From Rhizopus sp. PT2906 (taxonomy: Eukaryota; Mucoromycota; Mucoromycetes; Mucorales; Rhizopodaceae), in contig JAMYHX010000379.1 in NCBI GenBank assembly GCA_025529335.1, positions 1 to 42,637 of the forward strand: a DNA stretch of 42,637 bases, in the 5' to 3' direction. This document shows positions 34,731-42,637 of this stretch, piece after piece. A model generated the notes under the pieces. That model was not told the origin of the DNA, made no database searches, and worked only from the letters and a program-made list of their open reading frames with translations. Each line of letters opens with the position of its first letter. Positions within the stretch are counted from its first letter, which is position 1. The translations under genes were made by a program, and so were the position numbers.

Positions 34731-36400
34731 CTACATAAAACAAACCCAAGAAGTTCCAATTTTTTGTTGAGAAGGATCTTTAGTATCTAACTCTAACACT
34801 TTAAAACATTGATCTATTGGATCATCTATATTCTTTATAGAAAAGTCCCAGCAGAAGAGATGTTCTTCATACTGCTTTTTACCACGAATTTGGATAATGG
34901 CAAATACCTTAGAGTAATCTGGAGATAACTGTATATCTGTAATAGTATAGTACTGGTTTGATTTTGGTAAAACAGGGAGTAGCCTGTAGACAATCTTTGC
35001 TGTTTGTAGGTCCCAGACATGAATACAATCACTCGTGTCTGGAGTAGGCATTTGCTCTTCTTCACTGTCACTTCTTTCAGTACCACTGTTCATCGATTGG
35101 TAGTAAAGATAAAGCTGATAGGGAGTCATTTGGGCAACATGAGGAGAAGGGTTATGATCTTTCAATGGTGTCATATAACCTACTTGTTTAGACTGGGAGA
35201 GCTTGTTACGCTGAAGGATCACATTTTGAGTAGAAGGTACAATCTTCAGATGCTGACTCTTGTTGGATATTTTTCCCTTTGTGAGTAAAAAGTACGGGGT
35301 CAGTCGAAGCCGGGTGAAGGCAGTGATATCCTCGGTCGCCCATTCCATCCTTGGCGAAGCTTGTGGTATTTTCAATTCATATACAAGAGATCCTGTCAAA
35401 AGGGAAAAGATCAAGATGGGACCGGAAGCATCCGGGGCACAAGCGACTAAATTATGATTTGCAGCAATTTCACCTACACCTTGATACCAATCATTTCGTT
35501 CAGACAAGTAGCGGGAAATATCAATCATGCCACGCTGAGTAGGCCTTTGAAGGTTTTTTGTCTTGTCAGTCATATTGAGATCCCACACTTGGATCATACT
35601 ATCTGCGCCACCACTTAAAACAGCTATAGAGGCGTTTGTTTTATAAATTCAGCGTTCTTTCCTGTTAATCACGACTAACCTTCGTCATTCATGCTGATGC
35701 ACAATACCCTTCCACGATGTCCATGCCACATCCTTACCAAGGACCTTTTCTCTAGATCCCATATGGCAACAGTACCGTTCAAGCCACCTGTAACCAACCA
35801 AGGTGTGGATGGAAGTGTATGATGACAAACAATGGTGTGTGATGCTGCAGCTTCTGGCCAACCGGGCAATTCAAGATTTGACCATTGTATATACTGTTTT
35901 TCATGTGTCTGTGGTGATTGAATCATCAAACTCTGTTCAGATGCCGTCTGATAATTTGGATTTGATCGAATGATGGATCCATTGTAAGCAAGAGTGAGCG
36001 TGGTAAACATACCATGTTCTTGAGGATCACCAACGACGGCGCAGGGGATGAGTGTGTCTATTGATCTATCTTGGTCTACTTTAGGATAATATCCCGTACA
36101 GTGACCAGTATACCAGTTTTTGGTTATCCTATACATATCCTGCCATGTCCTCTTTTGCTTTCCGAGTAAGCTGTTTGTTTGTGTTAGTTCGGGAAATTGA
36201 AGTGACCAGAAACGCCTTGTCTTTAGGAAATCACGGCGACAAGCTCTTGACCAGATCAGTTCGTCAAAGTGAGTAATGGCGTTGTACCATTGTCGGCACA
36301 CTCTACTACAGGAAGTTAAAGTTGGGCCGTCCAAATGAATAAATATAGATAATAAAAGTTCCGTTGGGAAACGGCCGTCTGAATGATGTGTGATGCTCAT
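34731..36400 (-). CDS. F-box/WD40 repeat protein
   Basis: Two exons: 36400-35680 and 35623-34731. They give 537 residues. Seen: F-box at about residues 10-50 (PTELLLSIFIHLDGPTLTSC, VCRQWYNAI), then a long linker, then WD40-like repeats: VTGGLNGTVAIWDLEKR with HGHRGRVLCI, LSGGADSMIQVWDL across the splice junction, LVACAPDASGPILIF and DCIHVWDLQTAKIV. Such proteins recruit substrates to SCF (Skp1-cullin-F-box) ubiquitin ligases; the substrate is unknown. The repeats are degenerate and a full seven-blade propeller cannot be counted by eye. The donor of the intron is GTTAGT. An acidic stretch (SDSEEEQ) lies in a loop of the C-terminal half. Confidence 0.88.
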
Positions 36401-36483
36401 TGTACTAAATTGTAAGGAAGAAAGATAAGAAAAAAAAAAAAAAAAAGAAAGGAAAATAATATCTTGTAGTTTGAACTGTCTTT

Positions 36484-36791
36484 TTATTTTGTCTTCGGGT
36501 TATTTTTATATTTCTTTTCTGGACAGCAAACACTCTTGCCTCCACTGTCAATGAGGTCTTGACAACATTTGTCAAGTTTATCTATCAAGTCTTGACACTT
36601 TGACTCTTGGTAATTGTTCTTTGCTAAACAGTCTTGGATATCACAGGCTAAACTTGATGATCAACAACACTATATTCATATTGAAATCTTATTTACCATA
36701 TTTTTGACATGGAGGTTTCTATATATCAAAGATGAGTGCTGTATCCATAGCAATAGTAGCTATAGTACCCTTTTACCTGTTGATTTGACAT
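36484..36791 (-). CDS. CMC4: Mitochondrial twin-CX9C protein Cmc4
   Basis: Three exons: 36791-36777 (15 nt), 36718-36697 (22 nt) and 36647-36484. The product is only 66 residues and is invisible as an open frame. Seen: twin CX9C motif, Cys9-Cys19 and Cys30-Cys40, plus Cys14, Cys41 and Cys53-54, in the order PPCQKYACDIQDC, NNYQESKC, LDKCCQDLID, SGGKSVCCPE. This matches the human CMC4 (8 kDa protein of the MTCP1 locus) pattern, including PCQK-AC-IQ-CL and ESKCQ. Such proteins are imported into the mitochondrial intermembrane space and oxidised by the Mia40 relay. The chaining of intron phases (0, then 1) and the family match make the model strong. It lies upstream of the F-box gene on the same strand, 83 bp away. 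Confidence 0.93.
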
Positions 36792-37160
36792 CACTTTGAA
36801 ATAAAAAGGGAAGAGAAAGGCAAAAAAAAAGAAATTGATTCCCCGCTTAGGCTGTTATTACAAAAGAAAAAAAAAAAGTAAAGGAGGGAGGGACAACAAG
36901 CAAAATGAACAGAGGGAGAGAACCTCGTTTATTATTATGTATTATTTAAATTAAATTTACTAAATGCAGCATAATGGCTTGTCCATTTCATTTCTGCCAA
37001 TGTTACACACTCTGGTCTATCTTTTACATTGGAAAATGAGACTTACCAAATCATATAAAAATGTAACCTTTGATTTATTTCTTATTTGTTTATTTTTTTC
37101 CTTTTGTTTTTTTTCTTCTTTCTTCCGTAACTTGTTGCTATTCTCCCTTTTTGTTGTCTT
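36792..37160. promoter_or_regulatory. Divergent CMC4/Boi-like promoter region
   Basis: This 369-bp region has A-rich then strongly T/C-rich sequence (about 37076-37160) running into the ATG of the Boi-like gene. No clear TATA box or other defined site. Confidence 0.4.
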
Positions 37161-39807
37161 ATGGAAGTAGTTTATACTGTGCACAAGTTTGTAGCAGAAA
37201 ATGTCGACGAGATCTCACTTGACGTAGGGGAGAAAGTGGTTGTGTTTGAAAAAGATGAAGGATACAATGATGGTTGGTGGAAGGTACTGGATATTAGAAT
37301 ATAATGTTGCACTTGGCATTAATTTTTATATATATATAAACAGGGCCGCAACGAAAAGGGAGAGATCGGTTTATTTCCTATTACATACACATCTTCAACG
37401 CCACCAAGAGAAAATATGGAGGAAGGGATGGCCAAATTAAGGATAAGCAGTAGTCATTTGAGTATGTCTTCAAAGAATATACAGTCCATTGTCAAGCAAT
37501 CATTAAACAACCCAGCACTACGAATGAAGCCCATTGAAGAGTGGTCATCCGATCAAGTTGCTCTGTGGTTGATCGACGTTGGTTTCGACAAGAGACTTGC
37601 TGATACATTCAAAGAACAGGAAATTACAGGAGACATATTATTAGAATTGACTCTAGATTCCCTAAAAGAGTTACAGATTGATACGTTTGGAAAACGATTC
37701 AAGATACATGGAGCAATCACGGCCTTAAAGAAAGAAACGAAAAATATAAAAGTAACGTACTTTTTAAACACTTTGACTTCATACTCACATTCATCATCTG
37801 CAGTACACTCCTTCAACCGATTCCCGACTAAACTCACCACTACCTGAAAAACCATATTACAACAACAATCACACTAAACATCCTTATCCTGACGACGATT
37901 TGGTTTCTGATTACAGCACAGTCATTCGAAACTCACAACTGGTGAATTCTATCAACAATAGTAAAAGGCCCTCTATAGACTCAACCATGACATCCTCTCA
38001 AAGGACCATATCTCAGAATAATAACTTGTCTAGAAATTCAAGTCAAATAAGTCACGCCAGTAGTGTTTACAGACAAGATTATAGTATGCAAGAACCTGGA
38101 CGAAGACATACGTTGAATACTCCATTCAGTAGCAACAATATGCAAGAGGTAAACATCTTGACACCGTGGTTATATGACTGACGCATGTGTTTTTTTCTCA
38201 CCTGACTAAACAGAGTAATAGCAAATACAACTTTATGAGATCATCGTTACTACCTTCTACAAGCAAGTTACAGTCTATCCTGCCGTCATCGAACATGGTA
38301 CGACGTTCGGAGGACGTGCCAATGGCGCCTGAATTGTCTTTAATACCTGATATGGAAGGCTGGTTATATAAGCAAGGTGACAAGTATAAAAATTGGAATA
38401 AGCGATGGTTTGTGCTTAAAGCAAACAATTTATTCTATTTCAAAAGCCCAAAAGTAAAGCATATATAGCAAACAAAAGAAGAAGTTCTAAACTTTTTTCC
38501 TTTAAAGGCCATCAGAATGAAAGGCATCATCAATTTAAAAGGATACAAGATTGAAGTCGATAGTTCAATTCAACCAGGGAAATATTGCTTCAAGGCGCAC
38601 CATGAAAAAGAAAGGACATTTTATTTTTACACAGATCAAGAAAAATACATGAAGGACTGGGTAAAAGCACTGATGAAGGCAACTATTGAAAGGGATTATG
38701 GAACCCCCGTTATGTCTTCTAGTACGATTCCGACCGTGTCCTTGGAAACTGCTCGTCGAATGCGCCCTCGTCCCCCATCAACTATATTTCATCCACAGCA
38801 ACAAAAAAGCCCCTCTTCATCCTACCGACACAACAGTATTACTAGCAACACTGGACTGACACCTATGGAAGAACATCCAGAAGAACTCAACTTTCAAAAA
38901 TCATTTTCATCACCGCTATCAAGCACAACAGGCAGCCGCACACCATCCATGATGAGCCCAAGGTTGCGAGGTGTGCCGATGGATAACATGTCTGAATATT
39001 CCTTTGATCACCGCACAAAACTAAAGGATTCTGGATTTACGAGCACAAGTGGCGTTATGATGGTTAGTCCAAGTACGACGCAGAGTAGTAGTAGCAGTTC
39101 TACAACAACAGCGAGGAAAATAGCTTCGCCCATCCACAACGCACCTTCTATCGCGCCCAGCGTGTCATTTTACCCAGATGAAGAAGACGAAGATTTGATT
39201 GATCCTGAAAACATGAGTGTCATTGAATCAAGTCGACATAATCATCTGGCAGTGGAAGATCTACCTTCGTCAAGGCACTATCAACCTACTCCAGAAAACC
39301 AACGTGAATTACTGATGAAAAGGAAGGAATATATTGACTGGATCAATATACATGTACATGATCCCATTCGTGATTTGGCAGAGCTATCGACAGGCGAGAT
39401 TCTGCTGGAATTGCTGGAAAATTTAGGCGGTAAGGAGATCAGACGATGTCCTGTTAACCTTAATCAGTCTGTTTACTCTCAAATGATGGATCGAATGATT
39501 ACTGCTTTTGAATATATGCATCAGGAAGGCATTGATCTCAGCGGGGGATATACATTCAGAGGTAATACAACCCTCCTTTGCTGTTATAAATTGAAACTAA
39601 TATGAATCAATAGATATCCTCAACGGTCATGAAATCAAAATCATGGCATTGCTTGATGCCATCAAATCCTGGTACGATAATTCAGTATCTCTCGCACTAT
39701 CTCCTAAGCAAAACAATGGTAAAAAGATGGCAAGTGGTGGTACGTTTGGTGAAGAAGAACAGAACAAGTTACGGAGCCTAGATGACACGGAGAGCATTGT
39801 GATATAA
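37161..39807 (+). CDS. BOI1: SH3-SAM-PH scaffold protein, Boi1/Boi2 (Pob1) type
   Basis: Six exons: 37161-37283, 37344-37751, 37804-38148, 38214-38453, 38508-39561 and 39614-39807. They give 787 residues. Boi-type proteins link Cdc42 signalling to exocytosis at growing tips. Seen: N-terminal SH3 about 1-55 (ALYDF-like start replaced by VHKFVAENVDEISLDVGEKV, GYNDGWWKGRNEKGEIGLFP), SAM about 104-173 (IEEWSSDQVALWLIDVGF to FKIHGAI), PH about 338-434 (MEGWLYKQGDKYKNWNKRWF to MKDWVKALM), Ser/Thr/Pro-rich linkers, and a helical C-terminal region about 630-745 (YIDWINIHVHDPIRDLAEL, GEILLELLENLGG) resembling a calponin-homology fold. That last part is not described for yeast Boi proteins to my knowledge. 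Converges on the TDT gene, 76 bp. Confidence 0.88.
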
Positions 39808-39837
39808 AAAATGTACACTATTTATGTATTATTTTAC

Positions 39838-39861
39838 TACATTCTACATTCTACATTCTAT
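39838..39861. repeat. 7-bp tandem repeat (CTACATT), three copies
   Basis: CTACATT is repeated three times followed by a partial copy, in the short space between the convergent Boi-like and TDT stop codons. Confidence 0.85.
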
Positions 39862-39883
39862 CTCTTAATAAATCTATATCATA

Positions 39884-40993
39884 TCACTGTGCTAATGAAA
39901 GGCATGGAGCATAAAACAGTTTGCCAGTGGCTGCTCCAACAATTGTCTTGATCGTAACTACTAACCAAAGCGTGACTAGACAGCAAGTAAAGACAGCAGC
40001 TAGGACATTAAAAAACATGGAATCGAGTACCTTGCTGATAGCCAATGTTGCTGCTGTATAGACGCCCAATGGGAAAGTGAGTCCCCACCAACCCATGTTG
40101 AATGGGATCTTGTGTTTGACTGTAATACTGACAGAGAAGATAGCCACAACCAAGTACCACAAACCATAGCCCCAAAGAAAGAGTGCAAGGATAAAGCCTA
40201 GACTGTATGCGGTATTACCCAGTCCAGGAATGTAACGATCTCCCAATAACTTTTGTGCGCCAGATCCTAGCTGGATCATGCCGTATGCTCCTTGGCCAAG
40301 CGGACCTAAAGGCAGAAAAGAGCTAATAATAACCTCCTTGGGAGGAAGCTTGTGGACAGCAAGTCTATAAAAATAAATGACAATGATTGAGAGTGCTAGT
40401 AAGATGCCTATGCCCATGGTTACATATGACACAATGAGAATGACTAAGCCTCTCTGCTCATCCAAATAGTGACATAACAATCCTCCTGATGCTGCAGTGA
40501 CTACAGCAGGAACAATAGGGAGTAACCAAGTGCCGTTCATTGTTTCCAAGGCATGTGTGTGGTGCACAATAAAGTAAAAGGGCACTAAAAAGCAACTAAC
40601 AAGCGTCAAGGCAAATTCGATACACCAGAGAGTGAAAGCAAGGTTCAGAGCCCAGGCATATTTGTCAGTGAGCGCAATCGTAACAAAGTTTGTTATAGTT
40701 GTTAATCCCATAGGAATCGTGCCAACAAACATGCTCTGTGCTGGATGCTGAAGCATGAGAAAGAATATTGTAGGAAACAGTACATAGCGAAGTACGGTAA
40801 TGATTGTAAAGACGCTGTAAATGACGACGTTGAATAGAAACAAAACGAGTGCAATCGTTTGCAGTCCAGAAAATTGAAAAGGAAATGTCTGCAGCAGAAT
40901 GGCAACTATGCCTGTTCCCATGGTAACGCTAAACCATGATGGAGTGAAATGTCGAACGATCTCTACTAAATTCTTGTCCTTTTTTTCTGTCAT
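39884..40993 (-). CDS. TDT-family transporter (Ssu1 sulfite / Mae1 malate type)
   Basis: Intronless, 369 residues from ATG at 40993. Seen: opening VRHFTPSWFSVTMGTGIVAILL, the family hallmark, followed by about ten membrane segments, FVGTIPMGL, PIVPAVVTAASGGLL, SFLPLGPLGQGAYGMIQLG and NMGWWGLTFPLGVYTAATLAIS. The TDT family exports sulfite (Ssu1) or moves C4-dicarboxylates (Mae1) across the plasma membrane. FTPSWF and NMGWWG-type motifs occur in both, but overall spacing looks closer to Ssu1; I would not fix the substrate. The frame is open 26 codons further upstream, but that part reads through the GGGACA repeat, so the internal Met in FFMTEKKDKN is preferred. Confidence 0.9.
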   Translation of the reverse strand: MTEKKDKNLVEIVRHFTPSWFSVTMGTGIVAILLQTFPFQFSGLQTIALVLFLFNVVIYSVFTIITVLRYVLFPTIFFLMLQHPAQSMFVGTIPMGLTTITNFVTIALTDKYAWALNLAFTLWCIEFALTLVSCFLVPFYFIVHHTHALETMNGTWLLPIVPAVVTAASGGLLCHYLDEQRGLVILIVSYVTMGIGILLALSIIVIYFYRLAVHKLPPKEVIISSFLPLGPLGQGAYGMIQLGSGAQKLLGDRYIPGLGNTAYSLGFILALFLWGYGLWYLVVAIFSVSITVKHKIPFNMGWWGLTFPLGVYTAATLAISKVLDSMFFNVLAAVFTCCLVTLWLVVTIKTIVGAATGKLFYAPCLSLAQ

Positions 40994-41055
40994 AAAGAAA
41001 ACGCATGTCAGAATTGACTTTCTTTTTACAGCCAAAGAAATTAGGTTTGGCCACC

Positions 41056-41147
41056 AAATGGGACAGCCCAATAAAAATTTGGGACACTAAGTTTAAAAAT
41101 GGGACAGCCAATAAAATATGGGACACTTATTTGGAAACAGGACAGCA
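41056..41147. repeat. Phased GGGACA array upstream of the TDT gene
   Basis: Five copies of a GGACA-type motif, starting at 41060, 41081, 41101, 41120 and 41139, are spaced 19-21 bp apart. They alternate GGGACAG and GGGACAC (the last is AGGACAG), so the larger unit is about 40 bp, present about two and a half times. AATAAAA blocks and CCAAT-type sequence (ATTGG on the minus strand) lie between copies. The array begins about 65 bp upstream of the TDT start codon. It could be a cluster of binding sites or the subterminal repeats of a lost transposon. Confidence 0.8.
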
Positions 41148-41391
41148 AGTGAAAAGCAAAGATATTTGAGCAGTCTGAACGGTTTTACACTTATTATTTT
41201 GTGCTTTAATTATGAGCTGTTTTTTATTCGTAGTTTTAAATTAATAACAATAAAATCAAAGTCTTCTATATTCTATGTCTCTTTATAGCTTTCTAAGCCG
41301 TGCATGCGTGGAACTAGTTATGGAGCATATCACAAACATTAATGAAAATGTGGCATGAGATCAACAAACTATCACACTTACCAACGAACAA
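41148..41391. other. Spacer between the GGGACA array and the DIRS fragment
   Basis: AT-rich sequence without a recognisable gene. The frame of the first DIRS open frame continues a little upstream of 41392 (TITLTNEQLE-like) to a stop near 41355, so part of this stretch belongs to the retroelement. Confidence 0.4.
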
Positions 41392-41823
41392 TTGGAGTTG
41401 CTCCTCAATGAATTTGCTTCGAAGATTAGAACACAAGAAGCAGAACGAAGGCGAGACAATAACAATGAATTCCCTTCCAGCATCATATCCGAAACGGAAG
41501 AAACTCCCTCGGCTGACATGCGTATCACGATCAAACGATACGCACGGGATATCCACTTCTACGATGATGGATTCTGGACAAGATCAGAAGTCACCAACAA
41601 AAGCTTTGTTAGTTACCTCAAGAGATACAAAATGGATGCCCATTCAACCACCTCCCAAAATACAAGGATGCTGATAGACTTAGACTTGCTGCCAGAGCAG
41701 CTACTGAAATTTTTGAAGATCTTCATCAAAAATCATGGAGGAGATCAGACTACCATTAGATCAGATCATGTAGAAAACGAGACGCCTCTCCATCTACAGC
41801 TTTGTCAGTGCCAGACATATTGA
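41392..41823 (+). pseudogene. DIRS Gag-like open frame
   Basis: Open for 143 codons. Contains RITIKRYARDIHFYDDGFW and LDLLPEQLLKFLKIFIKN, which resemble the first open frame of DIRS elements. It ends at TGA 41821-41823 without passing into reverse transcriptase. No zinc knuckle is present. The Gag assignment rests on position before the RNase H part and is moderate. Confidence 0.55.
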
Positions 41824-41944
41824 CAAAGAAGCAAAAAAAAACTTACGACAAAATCGCTCAACCGTCCCGAAAAAGAATTGGGAAGGACCATGCCCGCTGT
41901 TCAAGAACAGCCTATAGGACTTACAATAGTGGGAAAACTGACCG

Positions 41945-42547
41945 ATGAACAAGAACGGTTTACCAATCCATATGACATCTCCAGAGACCTTGACACCAAC
42001 TCTGACAATCCACGTAGATGCTTCAAACACAGGCTGGGGAGTGAAATCGGAAATACTGGAGATTTCAGGATATTGGACAGAGGAAGAAAAAGAGACTTCA
42101 ATAAATGTAAGGGAACGGAAGACGATCTACTTTGCTTTAAAACTTCACGCACCGAGCGTCAAAAACTCGACAATACGACTTTTCTCCCACAACCAAACTG
42201 CTCTAAAATACGTGATGAAGACAGGAGGAACAGCATCGTACCTACTCCAGATACTTGCACTACAAATTCAGGAACTAACGAACGACTACAACCTGAATGT
42301 CTTGTACCACCGCATTCCAGGAGTAGAGGGCTTCAAGGCAGACCAGCTCAACCGGAGAAAACTCCCTCTACTCGAATGGAAACTCCCAAAGAAATGGTTC
42401 AAGACAATCGAGTGTTACTGGGGGAGACGAATGCCCGACACTTTTGCTACCCGATAGAATTACCAAGTGAAAACATTTTGGAGTTGGTTACCGGATCCGA
42501 AGGCAGCAACCACCGACGCATTCAAACAAGATTGGCCGAAGAAGGGC
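41945..42547 (+). pseudogene. DIRS RNase H remnant
   Basis: Seen: LTIHVDASNTGWGV with the first catalytic Asp, INVRERKTIYFALKLHA with Glu, IRLFSHNQTALKYV where the third catalytic Asp appears as His, and FKADQLNRRK with the last Asp. RNase H removes the RNA strand during reverse transcription. Beyond WGRRMPDTFATR a TAG (42455-42457) interrupts the frame, which then stays open through NYQVKTFWSWLPDP, a conserved stretch of DIRS elements. The altered active site and the stop indicate it is inactive. Confidence 0.8.
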
Positions 42548-42637
42548 TATACACTCTTTTCGGAAAGTAAATTCGCCTGTGATCGAAAATAAATACACCC
42601 GAGAACAAAATTCATGTTGCATGAAATGTAAATTCGT

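Larger units (their letters stand above)
41392..42637 (+). mobile_element. Degenerate DIRS-type retrotransposon fragment
   Basis: Two pieces of coding sequence typical of DIRS (tyrosine-recombinase) retroelements: a Gag-like open frame followed by an RNase H region and the sequence just after it. The reverse transcriptase that should lie between them is missing, and in-frame stops follow the RNase H part. Base composition is less AT-biased than in the neighbouring intergenic DNA. The element runs off the right edge, so its end repeats and recombinase, if any, cannot be seen. Confidence 0.8.

Noticed and set aside
41000..41071. Upstream in-frame ATG for the TDT transporter
   Set aside because: The added 26 residues are encoded partly by the GGGACA repeat and precede the conserved start of the family.
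1..42637. CRISPR array, biosynthetic cluster or prokaryotic defence system
   Set aside because: No regularly spaced direct repeats with unique spacers, no core biosynthetic enzyme, and every protein-coding gene has a eukaryotic style. The GGGACA array has a 20-bp period with near-identical spacers, not CRISPR-like.

Overview
The window is about 42.6 kb of AT-rich eukaryotic DNA from a fungus, most likely an early-diverging Mucoromycota species (Mucorales type). The reasons are: dense genes with many short introns (about 40-75 nt, GTAAG-like donors and TAG/CAG acceptors), pyrimidine-rich tracts just upstream of many start codons, fungal protein families (Ams1, Orc1, Dbp5/6/8, Boi-type scaffold, TDT transporter), and transposon relics of the Tc1/IS630-like and DIRS types. 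The lineage is an inference from gene style and cannot be proved here. I built the exon models by hand from splice signals. For every gene except AMS1 the exon lengths were summed and give one continuous frame.

Layout, left to right. GPH1 glycogen phosphorylase (-) faces DBP8 (+), a ribosome-biogenesis DEAD-box helicase. Then come a Pho80-type cyclin (-), twinfilin (-), DBP5 mRNA-export helicase (+), DBP6/DDX51 ribosome-biogenesis helicase (-), a small secreted six-cysteine protein (+), an HDHD3-like HAD hydrolase (-), ORC1 (+), vacuolar alpha-mannosidase AMS1 (-, about 27 exons), a bZIP factor (+), a tandem-PH protein (-), a UPF0658-like multispanning Golgi-type membrane protein (+), an F-box/WD40 protein (-), the tiny mitochondrial twin-CX9C protein CMC4 (-), a Boi-type SH3-SAM-PH scaffold (+) and a TDT-family transporter (-). 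The last 1.2 kb is a damaged DIRS-type retrotransposon.

Mobile DNA sits between the host genes. There is a 400-bp MITE with a 9-bp target duplication upstream of ORC1, a 797-bp Tc1/IS630-like element with 80-bp inverted repeats between AMS1 and the bZIP gene, and the DIRS fragment at the right end. A regularly spaced GGGACA array lies upstream of the TDT gene.

The host genes are housekeeping genes with no shared pathway. Three loose themes appear: RNA helicases and ribosome assembly (DBP8, DBP6, DBP5), polarity and actin (twinfilin, Boi-like, PH protein), and reserve carbohydrate and vacuolar glycan turnover (GPH1, AMS1). Strands alternate almost strictly, so most neighbours are convergent pairs with very short 3' gaps. 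I found no CRISPR array, prokaryotic operon, rRNA or tRNA gene, and no convincing new multi-gene defence or biosynthetic system.
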